Origin: Tumebacillus amylolyticus | GTDB lineage: Bacteria > Bacillota > Bacilli > Tumebacillales > Tumebacillaceae | Direction: 5' to 3' | DNA length: 64,000 bases | NCBI RefSeq assembly: GCF_016722965.1 | Contig: NZ_JAEQNB010000004.1 | Location: 372,001-436,000 of the forward strand | Part shown: positions 50,618 through 60,074 of the stretch, one piece after another | Layout: each line of letters begins with the position of its first letter | Numbering within the stretch: the stretch's first letter is position 1 | Translations under genes and position numbers: made by a program | Notes under the pieces: generated by a model | Told to the model about the DNA's origin: nothing | Database searches by the model: none | What the model saw: the letters and a program-made list of their open reading frames with translations, nothing else

Positions 50618-51400
50618 ATGGCTGTGCTGGACGATTTCGATCTCTTTATGGAGAACATCTACAAATACACGAACATCGACCTCACGAAATACAAACGGCC
50701 GCAGATGCAGCGACGCCTGACTGCGTTGCGGGACAAGCAAGGGTTCAAGGATTTCAAGTCCTATTTTGAAGCCCTGCAGAAAGATCAGAACTTGTTCCAC
50801 GAATTCCTCGACCGTATGACGATCAACGTCTCGGAGTTTTTCCGCAATCCGAACCGCTGGGAAGTCGTGGAGAAACGCCTCATCCCGGACGTACTGAAGA
50901 AACAGAAGAAGATCAAAGTGTGGAGTGCCGCCTGCTCAACCGGTGAAGAACCGTACACGCTGGTCATGATCTTGAACCAGTTCCTGCCCTTCCACGACAT
51001 CAAAGTCATGGCAAGCGACATCGACGAAGGGGCGATCACCCGCGCCAAGAAGGGTGTCTACCACCAACGATCGTTGCAATTTGTACCCCCGGCCTATGTC
51101 AACAAGTATTTCAAGCCTCTTGACAACCAACAGTACGCCATCTCAGATGAGGTCAAGAAATGCGTGACGTTCAAGCGCCACAACTTGTTGGAAGAGCCGT
51201 TTGACAACGACTTCGACCTGATTGTATGCCGCAACGTGATCATCTACTTCACCGAACAGGCCAAAGACTTGCTGTATACGAAGTTTTCGAACGCCTTGAA
51301 GCCGGGCGGCGTGTTGTTTGTCGGCTCTACGGAGCAGATCTTCAACCCGCAGTCGTTCCGCTTTACGACGTACGATACATTTTTCTACCAACGTGTGTAA
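50618..51400 (+). CDS. cheR: Chemotaxis protein methyltransferase
   Basis: 260 residues. The helical CheR N-domain is followed by MTINVSEFFRNPNRWE, WSAACSTGEEPYTLVMIL (SAM site), ASDIDEGAI and FDLIVCRNVIIYF. It methylates receptor glutamates. ndk-cheR adjacency is the Bacillus arrangement. Terminator follows. Confidence 0.95.
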   Translation: MAVLDDFDLFMENIYKYTNIDLTKYKRPQMQRRLTALRDKQGFKDFKSYFEALQKDQNLFHEFLDRMTINVSEFFRNPNRWEVVEKRLIPDVLKKQKKIKVWSAACSTGEEPYTLVMILNQFLPFHDIKVMASDIDEGAITRAKKGVYHQRSLQFVPPAYVNKYFKPLDNQQYAISDEVKKCVTFKRHNLLEEPFDNDFDLIVCRNVIIYFTEQAKDLLYTKFSNALKPGGVLFVGSTEQIFNPQSFRFTTYDTFFYQRV

Positions 51401-51426
51401 CACAAGAGGGACAACTGTCCTAGGAG

Positions 51427-51463
51427 AAAAAGCCACCTGTTGTCGAAACGGGTGGCTTTTTTG
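51427..51463 (+). terminator. Terminator of cheR
   Basis: 10-bp stem AAAAGCCACC/GGTGGCTTTT with more T residues. Confidence 0.85.
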
Positions 51464-51684
51464 TTTATGCCCATGCGAATTACCTATTTACTTTTGGGTA
51501 CATTCCGTCTAGAATAAGAAATGGAGCGGGGGATTAAGTAACTGATCAAACTCGATTGGGACATATTAATACCCACCGCCCATAGAGACAGAACCCCATA
51601 CATAAAATCGGGGTCGGGAGGCTTTTCCACAAAATATTGTAAGCCGTCGCTACGTACTCGACTCTACAAACCAACATACCCGAA

Positions 51685-51719
51685 GAAAAGAGGCGATCCC
51701 CCGCGGATCGTCTCTTTTC
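51685..51719. terminator. Long hairpin in the cheR-cytochrome gap
   Basis: 15-bp stem GAAAAGAGGCGATCC with GGATCGTCTCTTTTC, one mismatch; terminator-like in either direction. Confidence 0.7.
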
Positions 51720-51736
51720 CCATGAAGCAGGACAAT

Positions 51737-51779
51737 AAAAAAAGGATTCTTGCAAACGAGGTTTGCAGGAATCCTTTTT
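51737..51779 (-). terminator. Terminator of the cytochrome c gene
   Basis: Long stem AAAGGATTCTTGCAAAC / GTTTGCAGGAATCCTTT with flanking A and T runs. Confidence 0.85.
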
Positions 51780-51801
51780 CCCTGTGCGTATGGTGGTACA
51801 C

Positions 51802-52152
51802 TTACTTCGCTTCGCTGAGGGAAGCGATGTATTTTGCAACAGCTTCGACCTCTTTGTCGGACTTGAGGCCGCCGCCACCCATCGGAGGCATTTTGCCGTT
51901 GACGCCATCATGGATGACTTGCGCGATGGTTTCTTCGGTCAGCAGTGCGCCGCGTTCATGCAGGTTCGGACCGACGCTGCCGGTGAGGTCCTTGCCGTGG
52001 CAAGATGCGCAGTTTTGAGCGGCAAGTTTCTTGCCGTCGATCGTTACTTCTTCCTTCGGATGAACGACGGTCTCCGAGTAGGCAGCGAAGCCGCTGAATG
52101 CAACGCCCAGAACGAACAGGCTGAGGACGATGATGATACCACGAAAACTCAT
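51802..52152 (-). CDS. Membrane-anchored small cytochrome c
   Basis: 116 residues. An N-terminal hydrophobic helix (IIIVLSLFVLGVAFSGFAA) acts as anchor or signal. Heme site CASCH (Cys48, Cys51, His52); the distal Met is in GKMPPM. The size fits cytochrome c551/c550 of Gram-positive bacteria, an electron carrier outside the membrane. GGAGTGTGAGC precedes the start. Confidence 0.9.
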   Translation of the reverse strand: MSFRGIIIVLSLFVLGVAFSGFAAYSETVVHPKEEVTIDGKKLAAQNCASCHGKDLTGSVGPNLHERGALLTEETIAQVIHDGVNGKMPPMGGGGLKSDKEVEAVAKYIASLSEAK

Positions 52153-52397
52153 TGCTCACACTCCTTCCTATCTGTACTCAACCATTTTACCATGTCGAAT
52201 GAAAAAACCGTACACTTGATTTTTTGGTAACTTGTGTCCAAAATCGTACAGTTGATGAAAATGAGAGGTTGCCAATCGAAAAAGTCGCGCGATTCGGAAC
52301 GCGATGTGTAAGATATCATTCCTGCTATATGACTTTTATTAATCTTTGTGTTAAGATTAAGATAGATAGACTGTATCGGAGAATGGATGTGATTTTC

Positions 52398-55300
52398 ATG
52401 ACAGAGCGGAAGGCCACAGTTGCAGAGTCTCGTTACACCGTCGTCGACAAGCTCTCCGGCAGCAGTTATTTCGGAGATTTGTACCGCGGATTTGACGAGG
52501 AGACGGGACGTCCCGTGCAGATCTTGAGACTTCCTGCACACTTGGTCTCGTTTATCGGTCATGAGCAGATACAATTGCGTGCAGATCTGTTCCAACAGGA
52601 CCCGGATTTGCCGATGCTGAAGATCGTAGACGTTTACAGCGGGCCCGACGGGAGCTCGGTCGTGTATGAAGCGCCGTTTGGTTCCCGCCCGTTGTTGCAC
52701 TACTTGGACGGAGAATCCTTGACCGGGATGATCGAGGTTTTCAAAAAAGTCTGTGACGCGGTTGCACAGTTGCACAGCCGCACGATGTGGCACGGGGCGC
52801 TCGTCCCGGAGCACGTCTGGGTCTTGCCGGACGGAAGTGTCAAGTTGATGACGATGCTGACCGACCAACCCTTGTCGCTGTACAACGCGTCAGGACCGTC
52901 GGAGTCGTTGCAGTTTTTTGCACCGGAATTGATGACGATGAGCCCGTTTGATGCGCGTACCGACATCTACAACCTCGGCGTGCTGTTCTATTACGTGCTC
53001 ACCGAGACGTTCCCGTTCTCGCATGAGGAGAAAACCCTCTACCCGCCGTCTCGTTTCAACCAGCACATCCCGCCTCAACTCGACCGCATGGTGCTCAAGA
53101 TGATCAACCAACGTCCGACGAAGCGCTTCCAGTGGATTGGGCAAATCATCGAGGAGTTGGGACGGACGCTTGGGCGCCATGAAGTGGCGACCGAGTATGA
53201 CGCCCAGACGTACGGGGCCGAGCATTTGTTCTCGCCGGAATTTACGGGGCGCATCGAGGAAGTGGCGCAGTTGTCGCTGTTCTACGAACGCCAGATTCAG
53301 GGCGGGCGCAACTCGCTGTTGATCACCGGCAAGCCGGGTGTCGGACGAAAGCGCTTGATCTACGAAGTCTCCGGACGCTACATGTTCAAGATGTCCGGCG
53401 TATCCGCAGATTGCAGCGGTGTCGCCGGAGCGACGATTGAAGATCTGGCCGTTCGACTGCTGATGATCTGCTTTGGGGTGCCGAAGTTGGAGCGCGTCGG
53501 GCATATGTACGTGCGACCGCTGGCGAAGATCATCTCGCGCATTGCGTTTGAGTACCGCGATATGTTGATGGGCGACTCCGAGGGAGCGTTGACCGTGGTG
53601 CGCGGTACTGGTGTCGGCAATGTCGAGGGCGACCGCTTGGAGCCGGATGCGTTGCTGTTGGAGTTCTTCACCCAAGTCATCGAAGTGACCGCCGAGCCGT
53701 TCGTGCTGGAATTGTACGATGTTCACCAACTCGACGCCGAGACGGTGCAGTTTTTCAAAAAACTGCTCAACAACGAGCAGCTGATGTTTGGCATCATCGG
53801 CGTCGCCGAATCAGAAACTCCGGCAGTCAGCGAGCTGTTCCAAGAGCGGATGCACTTGAACAACTTGCCGGTTCACCAGATTCGTGAGTGCGTTCTGTCG
53901 CGCTTTGGCGATGCGAGTTTCTTGAGCGACGAGTTTATCGAGTGGTTGACGCACCATTCCAACGACACGTTGGGTCAAGCGTTGCAACTGGTCGAATACT
54001 TGGTGAACACGCGTCAGATTTACTTGCAGCGCTATGTCTGGCATATGGAAGCTCCGTCGGTCGAAGAACTGAACATCCCGCAATCGATGGAGTCGCTGAT
54101 TCTCTACCGCTTGGAGGCAATGTCTGAGCAAGCGAAGCAAGTCTGTCGGGTGCTGGCGATGTTCAAGGGAGCTTTCGTCATCGAAGCGGCCGCCAAGGCG
54201 GTGGGCATCGGCACGGCGCAGGAGTTTACGCAGATCCTGCATCGCTTGGCGGAGCAGGAGCTTTTGATTCAAACGCACAACTACTACCGCTTCCCGTCGG
54301 CGAACGTCCGACAGCACGTCTATGAATCGATTCCGGCGGAGGAACGCCAAGCGATGCACCATGCGCTCGGGAATCGACTGCTCGACGTCGGGTCGCTCGA
54401 ATATATGGAGATTGCCTACCAGTTGGAGTGCGGCCGCGAGTGGAAGCCGGCGATTGCCTGCTACATCCTCGGCGCACGCCGCAGTTTCTTCCGCAACTTG
54501 TTGCTGGATTCGCAAGCGCAGATTCGCAAGGCGATTGAGCTGTACCAATACTTGCCTGACCGCAAGTGCCCGAATTCGTTTTACCACTACTTGGCACGGC
54601 TCTTGAAACTTTCCGGCTCGCTCTCGGAAGCCAGTGACGTCCAAGAAGAACTCTACAAGCGCACCGGCAACGTCCGCAGTCTCGTCAACATGACGATGAA
54701 CCGCGTCAACATTGGGGCGTACCACCGCGTAGAGCCGTTCGTGCAGTATATGGAGCAGTTGGTTCACGAAGGGAAGCAGCCGCACAAAGTGCAACAATCG
54801 CTGATGGTCATCCTCGGGATGTACTACATCGAAACCGAGGGCAATTACACCTACATCCGCGACTTGGAAGACTACCAACAGAAAAACGGACCGGTCTTGC
54901 GCGAAGAGATGAACGTCAAGGATTACGTGACGTGGCTGTACAACTTGCAAGTGTTGCTGACGTACGTGCCGGGAATTACGTGGGAGCACCGCGCCCGCTA
55001 TCTGCATGAAGCGGCCACGCTTGCCGAGCATCACAGTTTCCGCCAGTTGCTCGTCGGCATCTACAACTGCATGGCGATCGGGTTCCAAGAGTATGACCCG
55101 CTCAAAGCGAAGGACTACTACTTGCAGTCGGCAAGCCTCGCCGCCGACTTGGGGGACAAGTCCAAGGAAGCGATCGCCTACATCAACTTGATCGAAATCT
55201 ACCGGATGCTCGGCGACATGTACCACTCGCACCGCTACATTGAAAAAGCGCGCGAGACCGGCATCGCGGTCAACAAGGGCGAAGACACCTACTTGTTGCA

Positions 55301-57035
55301 AAACGAGATCGAACACTTCCTGTTCATCGAGGACTATGAAAAAGCGGTGCAAGTCATCAAAAAAATGACGCTCACCGCCAAGAAAAACGGCCAACAGAAA
55401 ATGCGCGACACCGCGTGGTTGTTCTGGTTCCAAATCTACTGCGAGCGCGGCGACCGCCGACGGATCGAGCGGATGTGGCCGATCATCCAGCAGATTTGCG
55501 AGACGCGCAAGTTTGAATCGGAGATGCAGTTCCTGCGTGCCCGCTACAAGATCGTGCACCGCCGGTACGAAGAAGTGATCGAGGAATTCCGTCCGCTCGT
55601 CGACGAGCCGGGCGTTCCCAACGAAGTGCGGATCAAGCGCTACATGCTGTTGCTCGAAGCGATGCTGCAGGCGGGTCGCTGGCACGAAGGGTTGGAACTT
55701 GGTCAGCAAGTGCAGCAGTTGATTCACAACACCGGCTACGTGGGATTCCTCGCCCGTGCGCACTTCTTCTTGGGCCGCTTGTTCCAGTTGACGCACCAGT
55801 TTGTGCAAGCCAACTTGAACTACAAACGTGCGCTGATGTGGTACCGCAAGCTGAATCAGCAGGGCCGTTTGACCGAAATCGACCGCTACATGCGCCAAAC
55901 CAACTTGGAGATGGTGCGGGCGGCCGATGCGATCACTGACCGGATGTTACGCGACGTGCAAGGGCATGACCCGGGTGCCGGTGTCAAGATCGCCGAGGGC
56001 GGCGTCCGTTTGAAAGACTGGGCGCGTGCCATCGTCAAAGAGCGCCAAGAGATGATTGACACGCTGACCGACAACGAGATTCTGCTCGACGCCATCCGCC
56101 GGGTCTCCTCGTCGATCATGGTCAAAACGGTCTGCGAGAACTTGGCAGCCGTCGTGTTCGAGAACCTCTTGCTCGACCAGATTCACCTCAGCATCAAGAT
56201 CAGCGAAGGTCGCATCGAGCAAGTGCATCTCAACGAGCAGTTGCAAGAGATTCCGTTCACCGAAGGCAGTGAAGTGGAGAAAGTCTTCCAGAGCGTCTTG
56301 GAAGCGGAGCGTCCTGTTGAGATGGAAGGGACGATGTCGTACCTCTACGGCATCCCGGTCTACTCCCACGACCAACAAGTCATCGCGATCATGTGTCTGG
56401 AAAAAATGTCTCTGCAGACGCCGTTCACCGTTCGGGACAAGCGATTCATTACGTCGCTGGCCCAACTGGTCTCGTCAAACGTCGAGAACGCCATCCTCTA
56501 CGAAGTGATGATCACCGACAACTTGACGGGGCTGTACCAGCGCAACTACTTTATGAAGCGTTTGCACGAGGAGTTTACGAAGATCATGCGCTACGGCATC
56601 GACTTGTCGTTCCTCATGATCGACCTCGACGACTTCTCGCAAGTCAACAACCGCTTCGGTCACAACGAGGGCGACCGTGTTCTGCGGGCGGTGGCGCAAG
56701 TTTTGCAACGCTCCGTGCGCAACGTCGACATCGTCGGGCGCTTTGGCGGCGAGGAGTTGGTTGTCATCCTCCCGAACACCAACGGTTCGGCGGCACGCAT
56801 CGTCGCGGAACGGATCTTGAACAACTTGCGTGCGCTCCCCATCGAGGGCAATCGCTACCAGATCACAGCGTCGATCGGCGTGGCGTCCCACGACCTCGAC
56901 CATCCCGAGGACGTACTCGACTTGATCGAGAAAGCAGACCAAGCCGAGACCTACGCCAAACGAAACGGCAAGAACCGCGTCGTTTGCCACTGGGAGATGG
57001 TGCAGTCGCTGTCGGAACCCAATCCAAATCACTAA
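52398..57035 (+). CDS. Pseudokinase-ATPase-TPR-GAF-GGDEF signalling protein
   Basis: 1,545 residues from ATG 52398 (GGATGTGAT upstream; the frame opens at 52224). Residues 1-270 look like a protein kinase fold, but the catalytic HRD loop is replaced by HGALVPEHVW and DFG is not seen, so probably inactive. At about 311 GKPGVGRKRL is a degenerate P-loop of a STAND-like ATPase. A long TPR-type helical part follows, then a GAF domain (about 1225-1370) and a GGDEF domain with GGEEL (about 1450) and an RNVD I-site. It likely makes c-di-GMP in response to protein or ligand input. Predicted cytoplasmic. Confidence 0.85.
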   Translation: MTERKATVAESRYTVVDKLSGSSYFGDLYRGFDEETGRPVQILRLPAHLVSFIGHEQIQLRADLFQQDPDLPMLKIVDVYSGPDGSSVVYEAPFGSRPLLHYLDGESLTGMIEVFKKVCDAVAQLHSRTMWHGALVPEHVWVLPDGSVKLMTMLTDQPLSLYNASGPSESLQFFAPELMTMSPFDARTDIYNLGVLFYYVLTETFPFSHEEKTLYPPSRFNQHIPPQLDRMVLKMINQRPTKRFQWIGQIIEELGRTLGRHEVATEYDAQTYGAEHLFSPEFTGRIEEVAQLSLFYERQIQGGRNSLLITGKPGVGRKRLIYEVSGRYMFKMSGVSADCSGVAGATIEDLAVRLLMICFGVPKLERVGHMYVRPLAKIISRIAFEYRDMLMGDSEGALTVVRGTGVGNVEGDRLEPDALLLEFFTQVIEVTAEPFVLELYDVHQLDAETVQFFKKLLNNEQLMFGIIGVAESETPAVSELFQERMHLNNLPVHQIRECVLSRFGDASFLSDEFIEWLTHHSNDTLGQALQLVEYLVNTRQIYLQRYVWHMEAPSVEELNIPQSMESLILYRLEAMSEQAKQVCRVLAMFKGAFVIEAAAKAVGIGTAQEFTQILHRLAEQELLIQTHNYYRFPSANVRQHVYESIPAEERQAMHHALGNRLLDVGSLEYMEIAYQLECGREWKPAIACYILGARRSFFRNLLLDSQAQIRKAIELYQYLPDRKCPNSFYHYLARLLKLSGSLSEASDVQEELYKRTGNVRSLVNMTMNRVNIGAYHRVEPFVQYMEQLVHEGKQPHKVQQSLMVILGMYYIETEGNYTYIRDLEDYQQKNGPVLREEMNVKDYVTWLYNLQVLLTYVPGITWEHRARYLHEAATLAEHHSFRQLLVGIYNCMAIGFQEYDPLKAKDYYLQSASLAADLGDKSKEAIAYINLIEIYRMLGDMYHSHRYIEKARETGIAVNKGEDTYLLQNEIEHFLFIEDYEKAVQVIKKMTLTAKKNGQQKMRDTAWLFWFQIYCERGDRRRIERMWPIIQQICETRKFESEMQFLRARYKIVHRRYEEVIEEFRPLVDEPGVPNEVRIKRYMLLLEAMLQAGRWHEGLELGQQVQQLIHNTGYVGFLARAHFFLGRLFQLTHQFVQANLNYKRALMWYRKLNQQGRLTEIDRYMRQTNLEMVRAADAITDRMLRDVQGHDPGAGVKIAEGGVRLKDWARAIVKERQEMIDTLTDNEILLDAIRRVSSSIMVKTVCENLAAVVFENLLLDQIHLSIKISEGRIEQVHLNEQLQEIPFTEGSEVEKVFQSVLEAERPVEMEGTMSYLYGIPVYSHDQQVIAIMCLEKMSLQTPFTVRDKRFITSLAQLVSSNVENAILYEVMITDNLTGLYQRNYFMKRLHEEFTKIMRYGIDLSFLMIDLDDFSQVNNRFGHNEGDRVLRAVAQVLQRSVRNVDIVGRFGGEELVVILPNTNGSAARIVAERILNNLRALPIEGNRYQITASIGVASHDLDHPEDVLDLIEKADQAETYAKRNGKNRVVCHWEMVQSLSEPNPNH

Positions 57036-57041
57036 GAAATG

Positions 57042-57079
57042 AGACCGTGCCCGCCGTCGCGGGTATGGTCTTTTTTTTC
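57042..57079 (+). terminator. Terminator of the GGDEF gene
   Basis: 13-bp stem AGACCGTGCCCGC/GCGGGTATGGTCT with one mismatch and a T8 run. Confidence 0.9.
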
Positions 57080-57159
57080 CTGAAAACACTAAGGGTAGAA
57101 ATCGGGCGGGTAGAGGAGTTGACGGCGCGGTGAGAAGCTTGGAGTCGAGGCCTCGAGTC

Positions 57160-57522
57160 ATGGATGAACATTTTGGCAAACGAATCGGGTTCGTGAAACG
57201 GCTGTACCGGTATTACAACGAGAAGTCGGATGAGGAATTGCGGTTTATGCGTGCGCAATTGGTGCGCGAACAGCACATGCTCGGCAACGTGCCGTTGCTT
57301 ACGTCGACGACGCCGATCGTGTTCTTGATCTTCGGTACGCAGTTGGGCAAGTATTTTCCGCATGATTCGTTGTCGTGGGTGGTGGCGGCAATCGTGTGTA
57401 TTTTGATCATCGTCTGGTCGATCAACCACAATTTCCGAAAAAAAAGCCGTGTCCACCTCGACTTGTACCTCATAGAAGAGATCCAAAAGGAACGTTCCCA
57501 AAATTCACCGCGTCCTGTATAA
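57160..57522 (+). CDS. Two-helix membrane protein of unknown function
   Basis: 120 residues from ATG 57160 (GTG 57130 is a possible longer start). Two transmembrane helices (about 46-64 and 73-93) follow a charged helical N-terminus. No family recognised. It starts a short operon with GNAT, OsmC and zinc-ribbon genes. Confidence 0.6.
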   Translation: MDEHFGKRIGFVKRLYRYYNEKSDEELRFMRAQLVREQHMLGNVPLLTSTTPIVFLIFGTQLGKYFPHDSLSWVVAAIVCILIIVWSINHNFRKKSRVHLDLYLIEEIQKERSQNSPRPV

Positions 57523-57558
57523 TTGAAGGGATATACGCGGGGAAGGGAGCGTGAGCGC

Positions 57559-58077
57559 ATGCAGACAACAGGAACCTGGGTACTGCGTCCCCTGACGATG
57601 GCCGACGTGCCGTCACTTTTGGAGTGGTACAACGACGAAGAGTTGCACTACATCGCCAATTCACGGGCATTTGTGCCGTATACGCTCGACGAATTGCTGA
57701 CCTACTGGAAGAAAAAACTGAACCGCGAACATGCGAAGTTTTTCGTGATTGAGCATAACGGAGTGCTGATCGGTCGTTGCGGGCTGAACGGCTCGGCGCA
57801 GAGTCGTGTCGAGGTGGAATTTTCCATCTTGATTGCACGTCGGGCGCTGTTTGGCAAAGGCATGGGGACGGAGATCACGAAACACATGCTGGATGTGGCG
57901 TTTACCGATCCTGACGTGAAACGGGTGCGGTTGTATGTGCGGCGAGACAACGAACGAGCGTTGCGTTGTTACGTCAAGTGCGGCTACCGCAGTGTGCATG
58001 CGTTCACGCAAAATGGCGTGCCCACCGTGATGATGCAGGTGGAGCGCGACGAGTGGGAGAGGAGTGAACGTCTGTGA
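57559..58077 (+). CDS. GNAT acetyltransferase (RimJ/RimL type)
   Basis: 172 residues from ATG 57559 with AAGGGAG upstream. LRPLTMADVPSLLEWYND, the VEVEFSILIARRALFGKGMGTEI acetyl-CoA loop and LYVRRDNERALRCYVKCGY are the family motifs. It probably acetylates a protein N-terminus or small molecule. Overlaps the OsmC gene by four bases. Confidence 0.9.
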   Translation: MQTTGTWVLRPLTMADVPSLLEWYNDEELHYIANSRAFVPYTLDELLTYWKKKLNREHAKFFVIEHNGVLIGRCGLNGSAQSRVEVEFSILIARRALFGKGMGTEITKHMLDVAFTDPDVKRVRLYVRRDNERALRCYVKCGYRSVHAFTQNGVPTVMMQVERDEWERSERL

Positions 58078-58514
58078 ATGTGCAAATCGATTGGCAAGGA
58101 AAGCGCAAGTTCCAAGCGGTTGGCGGGTCCGGGCATGGCGTCACGATGGATGCCAAGGCAGACATCGGCGGCGAAGATTCCGGCGTGCGTCCGATGGAAT
58201 TGGTGCTGATGGGTCTCGGTGGTTGCATGGGCGTCGACATTTCGATGATCCTGGAGAAAATGCGGCTGACGTTGGACGAGTTCCGCATGGAAATCAACGG
58301 CGATCGGGCAGAGCAGCATCCGCAACGCTTCACCGACATCACCCTGCATGTAGTTGTGAAGGGACCTGATCTGACGCAGGAGAAAGTTCAGCGGGCGATT
58401 GTGCTGTCCAAGGATACGTATTGCTCCGCTTCTGCGTCGTTGAATGCAAACATACGCGTCACCTATGAAGTGAACGGCGAATTTTTTGAGCTTGGAGGCA
58501 AGGAAATCGAATGA
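58074..58514 (+). CDS. OsmC-family protein
   Basis: 146 residues from GTG 58074. The two redox cysteines are Cys51 (LGGCMGVD) and Cys117 (TYCSAS). The central helix with PMELVLMGLGG is typical. Reduces organic hydroperoxides or related thiol substrates. Overlaps the next gene by four bases. Confidence 0.9.
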   Translation: MNVQIDWQGKRKFQAVGGSGHGVTMDAKADIGGEDSGVRPMELVLMGLGGCMGVDISMILEKMRLTLDEFRMEINGDRAEQHPQRFTDITLHVVVKGPDLTQEKVQRAIVLSKDTYCSASASLNANIRVTYEVNGEFFELGGKEIE

Positions 58515-58717
58515 AGATGATCAAATGCACGGATTGTTATGAAGAGAACCACGTAAGCGAAGCGCGTTGCACCCGTTGCGGCCGTCTCATGGACGATGCT
58601 CGTCGTGAGCAGACCCGCGACCATTTTGAGTGGCAGCACCATGATGCACCGAACACCATCGTCCACCGCGACAAGCGTGGCGGCGCACAACAGGACAAGA
58701 AAAACACCGTCTGGTAA
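58511..58717 (+). CDS. Small zinc-ribbon protein
   Basis: 68 residues. CTDC (about 6-9) and CTRC (about 20-23) form a zinc ribbon; the rest is polar and charged. Coupled to the OsmC gene by overlap. Function unknown. Confidence 0.7.
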   Translation: MKMIKCTDCYEENHVSEARCTRCGRLMDDARREQTRDHFEWQHHDAPNTIVHRDKRGGAQQDKKNTVW

Positions 58718-58725
58718 GCAACACG

Positions 58726-58758
58726 AACACCCGCGCCGGAGGGCCCGGGTGTTTTTTT
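58726..58758 (+). terminator. Terminator
   Basis: 8-bp stem AACACCCG/CGGGTGTT with a T-run, ending the 57.1-58.7 kb operon. Confidence 0.85.
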
Positions 58759-58776
58759 CAGAGGAGCGAATGTTGG

Positions 58777-59745
58777 ATGAGTGATGAGTTGGCGAGGCTT
58801 GAGATCGGGGAAGACCTAACCGGCAAGATGGTCAAGGAAGTGTTGCGTGACGAGTTGGAGATGTCGCGCAAACTCATCCGCAAACTGGTTGAAGGGCGCG
58901 GTGTGCTTCTCAACGGGGAGCATGTGTGGCTGACGTGGCGGTTGAAGGCGGGAGATGTTTTGAATTTGGTCTTGCCTGCCGAAGAGTCGGAGGACATCTT
59001 GCCGGAGCCGATCCCGTTCACGAACGTCTACGAAGATGACGACGTGTTGGTCATCGACAAAGCAGCCGGTCTCATCGTCCACCCGACGACGGGACATTGG
59101 ACGGGGACGTTGGCGAACGGTGTCGTTTATGACTGGAAGCAGCGCGGGGTGAGCGCACGCTTTCGTCCTGTGCATCGCATCGACCAGCACACGTCGGGGT
59201 TGATTGTGGTCGCGAAGAACCACTACGCGCACAAATTGCTCGGCGAGCAGATGAAGGAACGCACGATTGAGCGCGTATACGAAGCGATCATCCACGGCGT
59301 GATGGAAGAAGCGCGCGGATTGGTCGACGCGCCGATTGCACGTTCCGACGAAGACCGCCGCGTGCGCAAAGTGCGCAAGGACGGTCAAGAAGCGCGGACG
59401 GCGTACCGCGTGCTGGAACGCTACCCGTTTTCGTCGGCAGGTCCCGAGGAGTTCATCGTCGTGCCGGGGGGCCAGATCAAGCCGGGCGGGACGAAGGTGG
59501 AGTTGAAGCTGTTCACGGGCCGAACGCACCAGATTCGCGTACATATGAAACATCTGGGGCATCCGTTGTTTGGAGATGCCATGTATTATGAAGGGGATGA
59601 TGCGGCGTGGATCGAGCGTCAGGCTTTGCATGCCAAGGTGCTCGGGTTCGAGCATCCGCGGACCAAGGAATGGCTGCGCTTCGAGTCCCCGTTGCCCGCT
59701 GATATGGAGCAATTGGTGGAAAAACTGCGTCGCGAAGGAGGTTGA
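58777..59745 (+). CDS. RluA-family pseudouridine synthase
   Basis: 322 residues. An S4-like RNA-binding N-domain (LRDELEMSRKLIRKLVEGRGV) is followed by the catalytic motif VHRIDQHTSGLIVVAKN (Asp136), GRTHQIRVHMKHLGHPLFGD and more. Modifies uridines in ribosomal RNA or tRNA; target not determined. Confidence 0.9.
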   Translation: MSDELARLEIGEDLTGKMVKEVLRDELEMSRKLIRKLVEGRGVLLNGEHVWLTWRLKAGDVLNLVLPAEESEDILPEPIPFTNVYEDDDVLVIDKAAGLIVHPTTGHWTGTLANGVVYDWKQRGVSARFRPVHRIDQHTSGLIVVAKNHYAHKLLGEQMKERTIERVYEAIIHGVMEEARGLVDAPIARSDEDRRVRKVRKDGQEARTAYRVLERYPFSSAGPEEFIVVPGGQIKPGGTKVELKLFTGRTHQIRVHMKHLGHPLFGDAMYYEGDDAAWIERQALHAKVLGFEHPRTKEWLRFESPLPADMEQLVEKLRREGG

Positions 59746-59748
59746 GGG

Positions 59749-60021
59749 ATGGAAGGGCAAGAGAAGCTGTTCACGATTGAAGTTTGTTCGAGCAACCAGT
59801 TCCTCGATGACATCGAGACGGTCGACTGGCTGATCAAGACGTATCCCGAAGTCGCCATCGAACCGGCCGACTGCTTGGACCGGTGCGGGATCTGCATTCG
59901 ATATGCGTACGTGGTGATCAACGATGACTTCCTGTACGCCAACGACGTGCCGGAGTTGAAGGAGAAGATCGTCGGGTATCTCGACTCCCATCGCGCCGGG
60001 CGGGAAGACGCGAAGAAGTAA
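59749..60021 (+). CDS. DUF1450 (YuzB-like) protein
   Basis: 90 residues. FTIEVCSSNQF, EPADCLDRCGICIRYAYVVIND and ELKEKIVGYLD match DUF1450, a small thioredoxin-fold-like family of Firmicutes with conserved cysteines. Role unknown. Starts 4 bp behind the pseudouridine synthase gene. Confidence 0.8.
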   Translation: MEGQEKLFTIEVCSSNQFLDDIETVDWLIKTYPEVAIEPADCLDRCGICIRYAYVVINDDFLYANDVPELKEKIVGYLDSHRAGREDAKK

Positions 60022-60033
60022 TTTTTTAGTTGG

Positions 60034-60074
60034 AAAAAGGGACACAGCCGTCGTTGCGGTTGTGTCCCTTTTTT
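60034..60074. terminator. Bidirectional terminator
   Basis: 15-bp stem AAAAAGGGACACAGC with G.TTGTGTCCCTTTTT, between convergent genes. Confidence 0.9.

Larger units (their letters stand above)
51401..51801. other. Intergenic region without a visible gene
   Basis: 400 bp between convergent cheR and the cytochrome c gene. It has three hairpins (separate entries) and an AT-rich middle with no ORF that has a ribosome site. Confidence 0.6.

Noticed and set aside
51541-51680. Possible riboswitch or small RNA in the cheR-cytochrome gap
   Set aside because: No recognisable conserved core and only weak pairing outside the terminators.
53811-55898. 695-codon open frame on the minus strand
   Set aside because: Antisense to the TPR region of the GGDEF protein; no start with a ribosome site and no domain pattern.
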